Below are positions 47,380 to 56,624 of a stretch of DNA of 64,000 nt, one piece after another. Source of the DNA: Alphaproteobacteria bacterium (GTDB lineage Bacteria > Pseudomonadota > Alphaproteobacteria > Rhizobiales > Methyloligellaceae); NCBI GenBank assembly GCA_016869535.1, contig VGDX01000001.1, positions 186,001 to 250,000 on the forward strand. Direction: 5' to 3'. The position numbers and the translations under genes were made by a program. Under the pieces are notes generated by a model, which searched no databases, was not told the origin of the DNA, and saw only the letters and a program-made list of their open reading frames with translations. Positions within the stretch are counted from its first letter, which is position 1. Each line of letters begins with the position of its first letter.

Positions 47380-47934
47380 TCAAGCGAGCGCCAGGATCTC
47401 CTCGATGGAGAGATGGCCGGGCACCACGGTGATAGGCACCGGGAAGGTTCCCGCGTGTCCGCCGGCGAGCGTCGAGACCAGGGGGCCCGGTCCCGAGGGA
47501 TCTTTTGAAGCGCCGAGTACCAGCACCCCGATATCCTGATCCTCCTCAATCAGCCGGGTGATCTCCTCATCCTTCAAGCCTTCACGCACAATCTCCTCCG
47601 GCCCGAGGCTCTCAAACCCCATGGCCTTGAGCTTGCGGCTGAACAGGCGAAATACCGCTTTCGCTTTATTCAAACCCTCCTCGCGGGCGACTTCCTCAAT
47701 GCCGAGCCAAGGCTGAAATTCGACGCCCGGCTCGATGACGTAAAGCAGCGCGAGTTGGCCGTGCGTGCGCTTGGCACGGCTCGCGGCGAAGGCAAGCGCG
47801 CTCTCACATTCAGGCGTCTCGTCCACAACGACGAGGAATTTGCGCTTGTGGCCTTCGGCATAAATCTCACGCTTCTTGCGAGGCTTGGCCGGTTTGGCGG
47901 TCTTCGATTTTACAGGGGCTTTGGTCTTGGCCAT
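47380..47934 (-). CDS. Universal stress protein family
   Basis: The protein has 184 residues. After a Lys/Pro-rich N-terminus (about 1-25) comes the Rossmann-like UspA fold: FLVVVDETPECESALAFAASRA, then GVLVLGASKDPSGPGPLVSTLAGG, which approximates the ATP-binding G2xG9xG(S/T) motif, and PITVVPG. It is a stress-related cytosolic protein, usually beside trpS or nfu in rhizobia. Confidence 0.9.
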   Translation of the reverse strand: MAKTKAPVKSKTAKPAKPRKKREIYAEGHKRKFLVVVDETPECESALAFAASRAKRTHGQLALLYVIEPGVEFQPWLGIEEVAREEGLNKAKAVFRLFSRKLKAMGFESLGPEEIVREGLKDEEITRLIEEDQDIGVLVLGASKDPSGPGPLVSTLAGGHAGTFPVPITVVPGHLSIEEILALA

Positions 47935-47984
47935 GAGGTCATGCTGCCATCAGTCGGGGCCGCCAACAAGCGGCGCCAGAACCC

Positions 47985-48389
47985 TCAAGCGAGATCGATG
48001 GCGAATCGCTTGAGGTCAGCGAGCGCCACGATCTCAAGTGTTGCCTCATGCGTGGCAGCGAGGATGACGCGCGGCGCGTTACCCGCTTCCAAGGCCTCCT
48101 GCCAGCGCGCGGCACACAGACACCAGCGGTCGCCTGGTTCAAGGCCGGGAAAGCCGAACTCGGGTTGCGGCGTCGAGAGATCGTTGCCGCGCGATTTGGA
48201 AAAGGCGAGGAACGCCGCCGTTACCTCCACACACACGGTATGAAGTCCTAGATCTTCGGGCCCGGTATGGCAGCAGCCGGAGCGATAGAAGCCGGTCAAC
48301 GGCCGCTCCGAGCAGCTTTGCAGCGGCTCGCCATAAACGTTGCGTTGTCCCTCGAGCGGATGTGCGCGTCGCTCCTGCATGCGAGGCAT
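47985..48389 (-). CDS. DUF2237 family protein
   Basis: The protein has 134 residues. RNVYGEPLQSCSERPLTGFYRSGCCHTGPEDLGLHTVCVEVT (in pieces) and GDRWCLCAARWQEALEAGNAP are the conserved DUF2237 features. Five conserved cysteines or more suggest a metal-bound fold. Function unknown. It lies between usp and mepA on the same strand. Confidence 0.85.
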   Translation of the reverse strand: MPRMQERRAHPLEGQRNVYGEPLQSCSERPLTGFYRSGCCHTGPEDLGLHTVCVEVTAAFLAFSKSRGNDLSTPQPEFGFPGLEPGDRWCLCAARWQEALEAGNAPRVILAATHEATLEIVALADLKRFAIDLA

Positions 48390-48419
48390 AGTGCCCGATG
48401 CTGGCGAAGAGGTGAAGCC

Positions 48420-49610
48420 TTAGCGAACCGGATTGCGCTCAGGTAGGGGCATTGCAACGTTGCTAAGAGCAGTGACCGGTTTGCCGCTGCGTAGTGCCTT
48501 GAGTGCGTCAGGATCCAGCACCGGCACGGGAGGACCAGCCTCTTTACTGTTCGCCGCCGCGGTGAGGGCCACCGGCATCGCATCAGCCGATGCCGCCACG
48601 ACCGGCTTGTTACCACCGGCGGCGATCACCGTGCTGCAATCCTTCGGCAGATCTGCGAGTGTCATCGCCTTTTTCTTGGGAGCTGGCTTGGTATCGGGCT
48701 TTACCGTATCGGGTTTTACCGTATCCAGCTTTACCTGCTGCTCAGCCTGCCAGATCGCGGACTTACGAAGCATTTCGTACCAATTCTTCAATTCTTGGCC
48801 GCAGCCGTCGTCACCCAGCACCGGCTTCTGATTGTCGCATCCTGCGACGCCGGGCGGGCAGGAGAGGCGCACATGGAAATGATAATGGTGGTTCCACCAA
48901 GGCCTGACCTTGCCGAGCCATGCCCGTTCGTTGCCGATGCTCGGCGCCTGCTCGCATAGCGCCTTCTTGATCGCAGGATGTACGAAGATGCGTTCGAGCT
49001 CCGGATAGGAAGCGGCGCGCTTGATGAGCTTCACCTGCTGGATGGTGAACACGTTCGGATCGACGCTGAACGGGTCTTTCAGCATCGATAGAGCTTCTAC
49101 ATCTTCGCGCTCCTGCCAGCTGAGTGTGCGGTCGGGCATAGGGGTGAGCCAAATGTCGCCGTCTAGACCGATCTGATGACTGGTATGGCCGGTGAGCATT
49201 GGGCCGCCGCGCGGCTGCGACAGGTCACCGACAAGAAGACCCGGCCAGCCATCAAGCGCGCGCGCGTCACTGGCGAGCCGCTCCAGATAATCGATCAGGC
49301 GAGGATGCCCCCAATTTCGGTTCCGCGCCAGCCGCATCACCTGCCAGTTGGGCCCGTTGAGGGAGAGAGGAACGCCGCCTGAGAGGCAGCCTTTGGAATA
49401 GGCTCCGATCGCGCGGGCGGCGAGAGGCGCTGGCGTTGAAGCCGCGGCGAACAGTTCTTTGGCTGGAGGTCCCTTGGGTACGGGCTTCCGGGCAGGCTTA
49501 GCTTTTTTGGCCGTCGCGACAGCGGCCTTCGTGGTTGTCCCGGCTGGCTCGGCAGATACTGCCGTCCAGGAGAACAGCACGAGCGCAAGACTCAAGATCA
49601 GCTTCAGCAT
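48420..49610 (-). CDS. mepA: Penicillin-insensitive murein endopeptidase MepA
   Basis: The protein has 396 residues from ATG 49610, with GAGGGCC upstream. A signal peptide (about 1-21) is followed by a basic Ala/Lys linker, then the LAS-type zinc peptidase domain (about 65-290) with HTSHQIGLDGDIW (zinc-binding His and Asp) and HHYHFHVRLSCPPGVAGC. It cleaves D-alanyl-meso-DAP crosslinks. The C-terminal extension of about 100 residues is disordered and includes a KPDTV repeat and Ala/Pro-rich stretches. Confidence 0.92.
   Translation of the reverse strand: MLKLILSLALVLFSWTAVSAEPAGTTTKAAVATAKKAKPARKPVPKGPPAKELFAAASTPAPLAARAIGAYSKGCLSGGVPLSLNGPNWQVMRLARNRNWGHPRLIDYLERLASDARALDGWPGLLVGDLSQPRGGPMLTGHTSHQIGLDGDIWLTPMPDRTLSWQEREDVEALSMLKDPFSVDPNVFTIQQVKLIKRAASYPELERIFVHPAIKKALCEQAPSIGNERAWLGKVRPWWNHHYHFHVRLSCPPGVAGCDNQKPVLGDDGCGQELKNWYEMLRKSAIWQAEQQVKLDTVKPDTVKPDTKPAPKKKAMTLADLPKDCSTVIAAGGNKPVVAASADAMPVALTAAANSKEAGPPVPVLDPDALKALRSGKPVTALSNVAMPLPERNPVR
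48691..48735. repeat. Three tandem 15-bp units inside mepA
   Basis: The units GTATCGGGCTTTACC, GTATCGGGTTTTACC and GTATCCAGCTTTACC encode the KPDTV-type repeat on the minus strand. Unit length is a multiple of three, so changes in number keep the frame. Confidence 0.8.
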
Positions 49611-49794
49611 AGGCCCTCGACCCCGTGAGGCCCCGTCAAGGCTAAAGCCTAGCATAAATCATGGCGGCAATTAGAAGCCGAGACGTCTTTCCAGCTGCGA
49701 GCCACCTTTATTCAGTGCCTGTTCACCCGATATTCAGATGCCGAAAGCTAGGAAACGGCTCCATTTCACCTTACCCAAAGGGAGATGCAACCCT

Positions 49795-50217
49795 ATGAGG
49801 CGCTTTCTGCTAGCTGGGCTGCTCGGCTTGATCCTCACGCTGCCCTATGCCGCCTATGCGGCGGTTGTCGCCAAGATCAACCTTTCGACCCAGAGAATGA
49901 GTGTCTATGTCGATGGCGAGCCACGTTACAGCTGGCCGGTCTCGACCGCGAGGGCCGGCTACCGCACACCCACCGGCACCTTCAAGCCCACGGCTTTGGT
50001 CCGTTACCACCGCTCGACCATCTATGATGGCTCGCCCATGCCGCACTCGATCTTCTTTCTGCGCGGCTACGCCATTCACGGTTCCTATGAGATCAAACAT
50101 CTTGGGCGTCCGGCTTCGCATGGTTGCGTGCGGTTGCATCCCGAAAACGCCGCAAAGCTGTATTCCCTCGTCCAGCGGTACGGGCCGGGCAAGACGCGCA
50201 TAAAGATCACGCCTTAA
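49795..50217 (+). CDS. L,D-transpeptidase (YkuD domain)
   Basis: The protein has 140 residues from ATG 49795, with GGGAG upstream. A signal peptide is at about 1-23. Then follow INLSTQRMSVYVDG, ARAGYRTPTGTFKP and the catalytic IHGSYEIKHLGRPASHGCVRL with its Cys. It makes 3-3 crosslinks or links lipoproteins to peptidoglycan. It is one of the shortest forms of the family. It neighbours mepA, which is divergent from it. Confidence 0.92.
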   Translation: MRRFLLAGLLGLILTLPYAAYAAVVAKINLSTQRMSVYVDGEPRYSWPVSTARAGYRTPTGTFKPTALVRYHRSTIYDGSPMPHSIFFLRGYAIHGSYEIKHLGRPASHGCVRLHPENAAKLYSLVQRYGPGKTRIKITP

Positions 50218-50238
50218 GCGATACAGAGGGGAGGCATT

Positions 50239-50448
50239 ATGGATTTTAATTTGCTGATATGGGCGGGCGCCTGCCTGGTGATCGCCGTGATCGCCTGGGT
50301 TATCGGCTATTCGCGATATGCTACCCGCTCGTCCAGCTGGGCCAAATTCATGTTCGTCTTCTTTTTGGTGTTATTCGTCACGCTCCTGATTCTCAGCTTG
50401 ATCGGCGTTGAGCCCGAGGCACCACCTGCTCTAGCGCCCGCAACTTGA
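50239..50448 (+). CDS. Small two-helix membrane protein
   Basis: The protein has 69 residues. Helices are at about 4-24 (LLIWAGACLVIAVIAWVIG) and 35-57 (FMFVFFLVLFVTLLILSLIG), with a basic loop between (YSRYATRSSSWAK) and a Pro/Ala tail. GGGGAGG precedes the ATG. It starts 21 bp after the L,D-transpeptidase gene and may share its transcript. Function unknown. It overlaps the convergent hydrolase gene by 18 bp. Confidence 0.7.
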   Translation: MDFNLLIWAGACLVIAVIAWVIGYSRYATRSSSWAKFMFVFFLVLFVTLLILSLIGVEPEAPPALAPAT

Positions 50449-51585
50449 TGGCGGGGGCGTACCGCGAAAGCGGTCGTCCATCCAGGCGAGTGCCGCATTG
50501 ACACTCTCCTTGGCGGCGAAAACATGGGACACGCCGGGGAGCTCGACGAAGTGGACCCGCGTGCCTTGCGCGCAGAGCACGTCGCCATATTGCTTGGTAA
50601 TCGCGGGAAGCACGGTCGTGTCAGCGGTTCCTTGTGCGAGAAACACCGGTGCTTCGATTCTGCCTTTTCCGGGAGAGTTGCTCTCCATGATTCCTTTCCA
50701 CGGCTCGGTCTCGGCGGGGTTCGCCTTCAGGTATTTTTCGTGGGTGAGGGGCTTCTCCGCTTGGTCAAGCGCCACGAACTGGGCAATCGATTCGATGCAG
50801 TCCTGCGCCATTTCCTCATACACGCTCATGGCGTCAGGCTCGACGAGGCTCGATGCCGGCGTATTGGTAAGCTTAGACCAGGAGTAGAGCGCCATGGCGG
50901 TAAGCTCCTTGCCCGCGGAACTCGACTTGTCGGCATTGAACAACTCAATGAGGTAGGTGGCGGGTGATGCCGCGGCGACGCCGACAAGCTTCAGATCCGG
51001 CGCATAACCTTCAGCAGCAACTTCACCGGTATAAAGCGCGGCGTGACCGCCTTGGCTGTGTCCCCAAACCACGAAGCGTTCAGATGCGCCGGACCGTGGC
51101 AGATTGCGCGCGGCGCGAACCGAATCGAGCACCGCGCGTCCTTCGCTCGCACCGATCAGATAAGGGTGGACCCCTGGCGCGCCGAGCCCGGGATAATCGG
51201 TGGCAACGACAACGTAACCTTTGGCTAGCATGTCGGCGAGACCCCAGGTCATGCCAGCGACATCAGGCATCAAAGAAGGCGCGCAAGCCTCGACCACGCC
51301 GCTGGTCGGATGCGCCCATGCGATCACGTTGCGCCCCCCCGCCGGCGGCTCTCCGGCCGGGATGAATATCGCCGCCGAAACCTCAATCGGTTCGCCGTTC
51401 AACCCGGTCGAGCTGTAGAGAATGCGGAAGGCATCGCCGCCGCCAGGACCCCCACCGGTCAGCGGCCAGACATTGAGGATCGTTCCCGGCGGGTTCGCGA
51501 GCGCTTTGCCGCCGAAGCCGAAGCCAAGCCAAAATGCCACGAGAACTGTGGCCGTAAGTCCCAAACAATGCCCGATTTTTTGCAT
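50431..51585 (-). CDS. Secreted alpha/beta hydrolase (lipase-like)
   Basis: The protein has 384 residues. A signal peptide is at about 1-30. NVIAWAHPTSGVVEACAPSL and the nucleophile elbow VVWGHSQGGHAALYTG (Ser) follow. LAQGTADTTVLPAITKQYGD may carry the acid, and HVFAAKESVNAALAWMDD the His. The layout resembles secretory triacylglycerol lipases (LIP family). Substrate unknown. It is convergent with the small membrane protein. Confidence 0.88.
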   Translation of the reverse strand: MQKIGHCLGLTATVLVAFWLGFGFGGKALANPPGTILNVWPLTGGGPGGGDAFRILYSSTGLNGEPIEVSAAIFIPAGEPPAGGRNVIAWAHPTSGVVEACAPSLMPDVAGMTWGLADMLAKGYVVVATDYPGLGAPGVHPYLIGASEGRAVLDSVRAARNLPRSGASERFVVWGHSQGGHAALYTGEVAAEGYAPDLKLVGVAAASPATYLIELFNADKSSSAGKELTAMALYSWSKLTNTPASSLVEPDAMSVYEEMAQDCIESIAQFVALDQAEKPLTHEKYLKANPAETEPWKGIMESNSPGKGRIEAPVFLAQGTADTTVLPAITKQYGDVLCAQGTRVHFVELPGVSHVFAAKESVNAALAWMDDRFRGTPPPSSCGR

Positions 51586-51758
51586 TCTCCACTCCCGTTT
51601 TGTCGCAGAGGGATGATAGCCCGTTTACGCGACCGCGCGCATCCGCCCTAGACGAAGGCATTTCAATCCGCCGATTTCCGAGTCACTATTAGGCCAGACG
51701 CCAAGATTTGGCCCGTAGGATTGATCCGCGGGCAATGGTTAAGTCGGGGGTTTTGAGA

Positions 51759-52892
51759 ATGTCATTAGCTGCCAGCACGATCGACGCCTTGATCAACCGT
51801 ATCGGGCCGGTCACCACGCCTTTTATTGTCGAATTACCGGATGGCGAGACGCGCAGCGTGGGCGAGGGGAAGCCCGAGTTCCATGTGGCCTTGCGCAACG
51901 AGCGCGCGCTTCGGGCAGTACGTTCGCTCGATGAGGGCAATATATCCGAAGCCTATGTACAGGGTGATATCGACATCGAGGGTGACATGCTGAAGCCCTT
52001 CCAGCTGCGTAGCTCGCTACATGATCGCCATCCTTTGGTGCTGGCTTGGCGCTTCATCGAGCCGTTGTTGTTCGGGCAGGTCTATACCAACAAGCAGGCG
52101 ATCGCCTCCCATTACAATCTCGACCCGAAACTCTTCCTGAGTTTTCTCGATCCGGTGTTCCCGGCCTACAGCCAGGGTGTTTATGAGCATGACGATGAAC
52201 CTTTGTCGAAAGCACTCGAGCGGAAGTTCGACTGGGCAATCGAGAAATGCGAACTTGGTCCAGGAAAGAGAGTTCTGGAAATCGGTCCCGGCTGGGGCGC
52301 GTTCGCCGGCCATGCGCTACAAGCCGGCGTACACTTCACCGGCATCACCAATTCCGAAGTGTCGCAATCTTATCTCAGGGGGAAGCTCGCCAATTTCGGC
52401 GACAGGTTCGACATCGTGCTCACCGATTTCTACGATTACGAGCCGGAAGAGCCGTTCGACGCGATCGTCATCATGGGTGTTATCGAGCACCTGCCGGATT
52501 ACGAACGGGTGCTGAAGAAATTCTCACGCTTGCTCAAACCGGACGGGCGTGTGTTCCTCGACGGCAGTGCCGCCAAGAAAAAATACGAGCTGTCGACCTT
52601 CATGGTGCGACACATCTATCCCGGCAATCACTCCTTCCTGGTGCTTGACGACTTTATCAATAAGCTCTTCAAGACCGATCTCGAAGTTTCGGAAATCCAT
52701 GACGATCGTTGGAGCTACTTCCTTACTTTCCGGCAATGGGCGCAAAATCTCGATGCGCATAAGGATTATGTGCGAGCAACCTTCGGCGATTTCGAATTCC
52801 GTAAGTTCAGGCTGTATCTATGGGGCGCAACCAATGAGTTCCTGCAGCGCAGCCTCGATTGCTACCGGATGATCCTGCACAAACCAGCTTAG
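51759..52892 (+). CDS. Cyclopropane-fatty-acyl-phospholipid synthase family methyltransferase
   Basis: The protein has 377 residues from ATG 51759. ATG 51735 and TTG 51708 are also in frame. SAM-binding VLEIGPGWGAFAGHALQAG, IVIMGVIEHLPDYERVL and FLDGSAAKKKYELSTFMVRHIYPG are typical of the CFA/mycolic acid synthase family, with GITNSEVSQSYL before. It may add a methylene or methyl group to unsaturated phospholipid acyl chains. A short N-terminal domain (about 1-90) is present as in E. coli Cfa. Confidence 0.85.
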   Translation: MSLAASTIDALINRIGPVTTPFIVELPDGETRSVGEGKPEFHVALRNERALRAVRSLDEGNISEAYVQGDIDIEGDMLKPFQLRSSLHDRHPLVLAWRFIEPLLFGQVYTNKQAIASHYNLDPKLFLSFLDPVFPAYSQGVYEHDDEPLSKALERKFDWAIEKCELGPGKRVLEIGPGWGAFAGHALQAGVHFTGITNSEVSQSYLRGKLANFGDRFDIVLTDFYDYEPEEPFDAIVIMGVIEHLPDYERVLKKFSRLLKPDGRVFLDGSAAKKKYELSTFMVRHIYPGNHSFLVLDDFINKLFKTDLEVSEIHDDRWSYFLTFRQWAQNLDAHKDYVRATFGDFEFRKFRLYLWGATNEFLQRSLDCYRMILHKPA

Positions 52893-53055
52893 ACTGGGCG
52901 CCCGTTCCCTCTCGTGGGTTTTCAGCCCTTGTGCCATAGCGGCTTACTCGCCATCTAAGCCAGCATAACCTTGGCTTTCGGAGGTGGAACCCTCTGAAGG
53001 GTCATGCATTTTTTACGCTACAGGGTCTTTTGTAAGCGTGAGAGGCAAGGTTCGC

Positions 53056-54552
53056 ATGACCAATGTGGCGTTTGACGAACACGCCGCGCCGTCGATTGCG
53101 CGGGCGTTGCAGCAGGCGCTGAGTTCATGGGACAAGCTTCTCGAGTGGCTGCCGATCGGCGTCTATGCGTGCGATCGCGACGGTTATCTCGTCCAATACA
53201 ATCAGCGCGCCCTTGAGCTTTGGGGCCATGCTCCCGACCCCGCCGAGGAACGGCATCGCTATTGCGGGACATATAAAGCTTACAGATCTAACGGTGAAGA
53301 GCTCGAGCCGGCCGAGATGCCGATGGCCGAGATGCTGGCGTCAGGACGGCCGATCCGCGATCGTGAGCTAGACGTCGAGCGGCCTGACGGGACGCGACTG
53401 ACGCTTCTCGGTCATTTCGACCCATTGTTCGACGACGAGGGCAATCTTGTCGGCGGTGTCGGCTGTTTCCAGGATATCACCGCGCGAAAGCTCGCCGAAG
53501 ACAGGTTGGGGGAACGCGAGACATGGCATCGCGCGCTGCTCGATGCCCTTCCTGCGGCCATCTACACCACCGATGCCGAGGGACGCCTTACCTTTTACAA
53601 TCAAGCCGCCGTCGATCTATCCGGGAGAACCCCGATCCTTGGCACCGATGCCTGGAGCGTGGGCGGAAAATTGTTTTGGCCCGACGGCACACCGATCGCT
53701 TACGAAGATTGTCCCATGGCCATGGCGCTCAAGACTGGCCAGCCGGTGCGCGGTACAGAGAAGATCGTCGAACGCCCCGACGGCACGCGCGTCCCCATTC
53801 TGCCCTATCCAACACCGCTTCACGATACCGAAGGCCGCATGATCGGCGCAGTAAACATGTTGGTCGATATCACGGAGCGCAAACACGCCGAGGAGCAGAA
53901 GACGCTGCTCCTGCGTGAGCTTGCGCATCGCGTCAACAACAGCTTTGCAGTGATCCTCGCCATCACACAGCAGAGTTTGCGCAACGCGACATCGCCTGAA
54001 GCCTTTGCTGCCTCTTTCACGGGACGTCTTCAGGCGTTGGCGCAAGCGCATAACCTGCTATTGGCGAAAGACTGGGCCGGCGCCGATCTCGCCGAGCTTG
54101 CCAAGGGACAACTGGCTCCATTCTGTCTCGACGTGGCGGAACGCTGTGACATCAAGGGGCCGAGAGTCAGGCTCCTGCCGACCCAAGTGATTGCACTCGG
54201 CGTTGTATTGCATGAACTAGGTACCAATGCCGCGAAATACGGCGCGCTTTCCAACAATTGCGGCAAGGTATCGCTCAACTGGACCGTGTCTGACGGTCGT
54301 GTGCGTCTTATCTGGACTGAACGCGACGGACCGCAGGTCTCGCCGCCATCGCGCAAGGGCCTTGGCAGCAAGCTGATCGAGCGGGGGCTTCCGTCTGCGA
54401 CCATCGATTGGCGGTTCGATCCCGGTGGAGTGGTTTGCAGCATCGACCTGCCGCTCGACATACAAACCAGACGAGCTCTCCAGACCTTTAGAATCCAAAC
54501 CAGTATCTCACTTGACGCCTTTTTTCTTGGCGGGCGAGGCTACCGCCCATAA
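53056..54552 (+). CDS. PAS-PAS HWE-family sensor histidine kinase
   Basis: The protein has 498 residues from ATG 53056, with GAGAGGC upstream. Two PAS domains are seen (WDKLLEWLPIGVYACDRDGYL at about 25-140; HRALLDALPAAIYTTDAEGRL at about 155-285). The HWE kinase has LLLRELAHRVNNSFAVILAI (phospho-His), LHELGTNAAKYGALS and LIWTERDGP, which supply the diagnostic His and Trp-x-Glu. There are no membrane helices. In alphaproteobacteria such kinases often tune the general stress response or light and redox sensing. The signal is unknown. Confidence 0.9.
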   Translation: MTNVAFDEHAAPSIARALQQALSSWDKLLEWLPIGVYACDRDGYLVQYNQRALELWGHAPDPAEERHRYCGTYKAYRSNGEELEPAEMPMAEMLASGRPIRDRELDVERPDGTRLTLLGHFDPLFDDEGNLVGGVGCFQDITARKLAEDRLGERETWHRALLDALPAAIYTTDAEGRLTFYNQAAVDLSGRTPILGTDAWSVGGKLFWPDGTPIAYEDCPMAMALKTGQPVRGTEKIVERPDGTRVPILPYPTPLHDTEGRMIGAVNMLVDITERKHAEEQKTLLLRELAHRVNNSFAVILAITQQSLRNATSPEAFAASFTGRLQALAQAHNLLLAKDWAGADLAELAKGQLAPFCLDVAERCDIKGPRVRLLPTQVIALGVVLHELGTNAAKYGALSNNCGKVSLNWTVSDGRVRLIWTERDGPQVSPPSRKGLGSKLIERGLPSATIDWRFDPGGVVCSIDLPLDIQTRRALQTFRIQTSISLDAFFLGGRGYRP

Positions 54553-54570
54553 CCACAAGGGAGGGGTTAA

Positions 54571-55296
54571 ATGTGCAAGCTTTGTGAGTCTTCGCTGCCC
54601 ATTTTGTCGCGGCGGAGCATGATGGCCGGAGCGGCGGCCTTGCTTACCGCGAGCGCCTTGCCTCATAGCACGCGCGCGGAGGAGAAAGCCGCAGCCCAGA
54701 ATGCGATTCCTCCCGCCGAAGCGCTCGAGCGTCTGATGCAAGGCAATGCGCGCTACGCCGCCAATACACCCAATGAAAGAGATTTCTCGGCGGAACGGGC
54801 TGCCCGTGCCCAGGCGCAGTTTCCGGTCGCGGCGATCGTGAGTTGTTCGGATAGCCGGGTGGTGCCCGATCTCGTGTTCGATCAGTCACCAGGCGACCTC
54901 TTCGTAGTGAGACTGGCAGGAAATATCGTCGATGACGACGTCTATGCGAGCCTCGAATATGCCGTGATGGTCTTGAACGCACCGCTCGTCTTTATCATGG
55001 GCCATACGAGTTGCGGCGCGGTCGAGGCGGCGATCAAGGTGGTCAAAGACCGCGTCGAGCTCCCCGGTCATCTGCCCGGCCTGATCGCAGCGATCGAGCC
55101 CGCTGTAATCGCGGCGCACGCCCGCCACCCGAGCGATCTCCTCGCAGCCGCCATAGAGGAAAATGTCCTGCATGGCATGAAGGAGATGAGAAAAGATTCA
55201 AAGATCATCGCCGAGGCGTTTGACGCCAAGAGAATCGATATTGCGGGCGGTGTTTATGACATCGCCACCGGCAAGGTGAACCTGCTTCAATCGTAG
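54571..55296 (+). CDS. Beta-carbonic anhydrase with Tat signal
   Basis: The protein has 241 residues. The N-terminus SRRSMMAGAAALLTASALPH is a twin-arginine type signal (RRSMM) after a short MCKLCESSLPIL stretch containing CxxC. The mature part is a beta-carbonic anhydrase: AIVSCSDSRVVPDLVFDQSPGD (zinc Cys and Asp-Arg dyad) and FIMGHTSCGAVEAAIK (zinc His and Cys). It hydrates CO2 in the periplasm if exported. It starts 19 bp after the HWE kinase stop in the same direction. Confidence 0.88.
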   Translation: MCKLCESSLPILSRRSMMAGAAALLTASALPHSTRAEEKAAAQNAIPPAEALERLMQGNARYAANTPNERDFSAERAARAQAQFPVAAIVSCSDSRVVPDLVFDQSPGDLFVVRLAGNIVDDDVYASLEYAVMVLNAPLVFIMGHTSCGAVEAAIKVVKDRVELPGHLPGLIAAIEPAVIAAHARHPSDLLAAAIEENVLHGMKEMRKDSKIIAEAFDAKRIDIAGGVYDIATGKVNLLQS

Positions 55297-55313
55297 GACC
55301 GACCTCGGCCGGC

Positions 55314-55347
55314 GCCGGTCCCAGGAATGATTTCCAGCGGGACCGGC
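55314..55347 (+). terminator. Strong hairpin after the carbonic anhydrase gene
   Basis: GCCGGTCCC/GGGACCGGC, a perfect 9-bp stem, encloses a second short stem GGAA/TTCC. No T-run follows, so it could be a terminator or a cruciform element. Confidence 0.5.
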
Positions 55348-55424
55348 GTCTCTCGGTTATGCCTATTCGCTTAGCGTGCTAATTTCTGTGCAAGGGGCTC
55401 GAACTCAGTCACCGGGAGGAAATA

Positions 55425-56534
55425 ATGCTTCACCGCGTTGCGATTTTCACCCTCATCACCGCCTTCAGTCTCAGCACGACGCCCTCCATCGCCTGCACCG
55501 GCATTAGCCTGAAGGCGGAGGACGGCGCCGCCATTCGCGGCCGCACGCTCGAGTTCGGCTTTCCCATGGGATCGAATGTGATCGTCATCCCGGCCGGTAA
55601 GGAATTCAGCGGCACGCTGCCAGACGGCGGCAAAGGTCTCACTTACACCACGCGTTATGGCATTGTCGGCGCCGATGCTCTCAACCTGCCGGTCATTCTC
55701 GACGGCATCAACGATCAAGGTCTCGCTGTCGGCCTGTTCTATTTTCCTGGCTACGCAAGCTTTACGCCAGTGACTGCCGACAATGCCAAGCGCGCCCTCG
55801 CGCCGCACGAGTTCGGTCTATGGGTTCTTGCCAATTTCGCCACGGTTGATGAGGTGAAAGCAGGCGTGAAGGATATCGTCTTGGTGCCGACGCCGGCGAA
55901 GGGTCTCGGCAGTCCGCAAGGCGCGGTGGCGCCCGCGCATTTCTTCATACAAGACAAAAGCGGTAAGTCGATCGCGATTGAGCCTGTCGACAACACGCTG
56001 AAAGTGCATGATGCGCCACTCGGTATCATGACCAACGCACCGACCTACGATTGGCATATGACCAATCTCAACAACTACCTGAACCTTAGCGTGAAGGACG
56101 TCGACTCCGAGAAACTTGGTCCGGTGACGCTGAATGCGGTCAGTTCGGGTTTTGGCTTGCATGGGCTGCCCGGCGACTTCACCTCACCCTCGCGCTTCGT
56201 ACGCGCGGCGATCTTCGGCCAGGCGGCGACGCCCAATCCCAAGGCCGAAGATGCAGTCTTCAGCGCGTTCCACATCTTGAATCAGTTTGACATCCCGAAA
56301 GGCTCAGTGATCAACGCCTCGGTCGGCAGCGCCCAGCCTGAGACCACCGAGTGGACGAGCGTCTCGGACCTCAAGAACCTGCGCTGGTATTTTCGCACGT
56401 TCGAGGACCAGTCGATCCGCATGGTCGATCTGAAGGAGGCACTCGAAGCTGCCAAGGGGGCGATCATGACGATCTCCATGGAGTCCAAGCAGCCGTTCGC
56501 CAATGTCTCGGCCGATGTGGAAAGCGGCAATTAG
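55425..56534 (+). CDS. Linear amide C-N hydrolase (choloylglycine hydrolase family)
   Basis: The protein has 369 residues. A signal peptide (about 1-24) ends at SIACTGISLKAEDG, which puts the nucleophilic Cys at the mature N-terminus, as this Ntn family requires. RGRTLEF, GINDQGLAVGLFYFPGYA, NAPTYDWHMTNLNNY and TLNAVSSGFGLHGLPGDF are the conserved blocks. The family includes bile-salt hydrolases, penicillin V acylases and N-acyl-homoserine-lactone acylases. The natural substrate is unknown. Confidence 0.9.
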   Translation: MLHRVAIFTLITAFSLSTTPSIACTGISLKAEDGAAIRGRTLEFGFPMGSNVIVIPAGKEFSGTLPDGGKGLTYTTRYGIVGADALNLPVILDGINDQGLAVGLFYFPGYASFTPVTADNAKRALAPHEFGLWVLANFATVDEVKAGVKDIVLVPTPAKGLGSPQGAVAPAHFFIQDKSGKSIAIEPVDNTLKVHDAPLGIMTNAPTYDWHMTNLNNYLNLSVKDVDSEKLGPVTLNAVSSGFGLHGLPGDFTSPSRFVRAAIFGQAATPNPKAEDAVFSAFHILNQFDIPKGSVINASVGSAQPETTEWTSVSDLKNLRWYFRTFEDQSIRMVDLKEALEAAKGAIMTISMESKQPFANVSADVESGN

Positions 56535-56624
56535 GCGCTCAATGGCCTGTTTTCGAGAGGGAGACAGGGACAGATTTGCCGAATAAGATCGGCGCCCAAG
56601 AGTAATCTCGGGTTTGGCGCTTCC

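Noticed and set aside
52986..53012. GGAAC upstream of the HWE kinase as an EcfG general stress promoter
   Set aside because: The -35-like GGAAC is there, but no CGTT stands 16-17 bases downstream.
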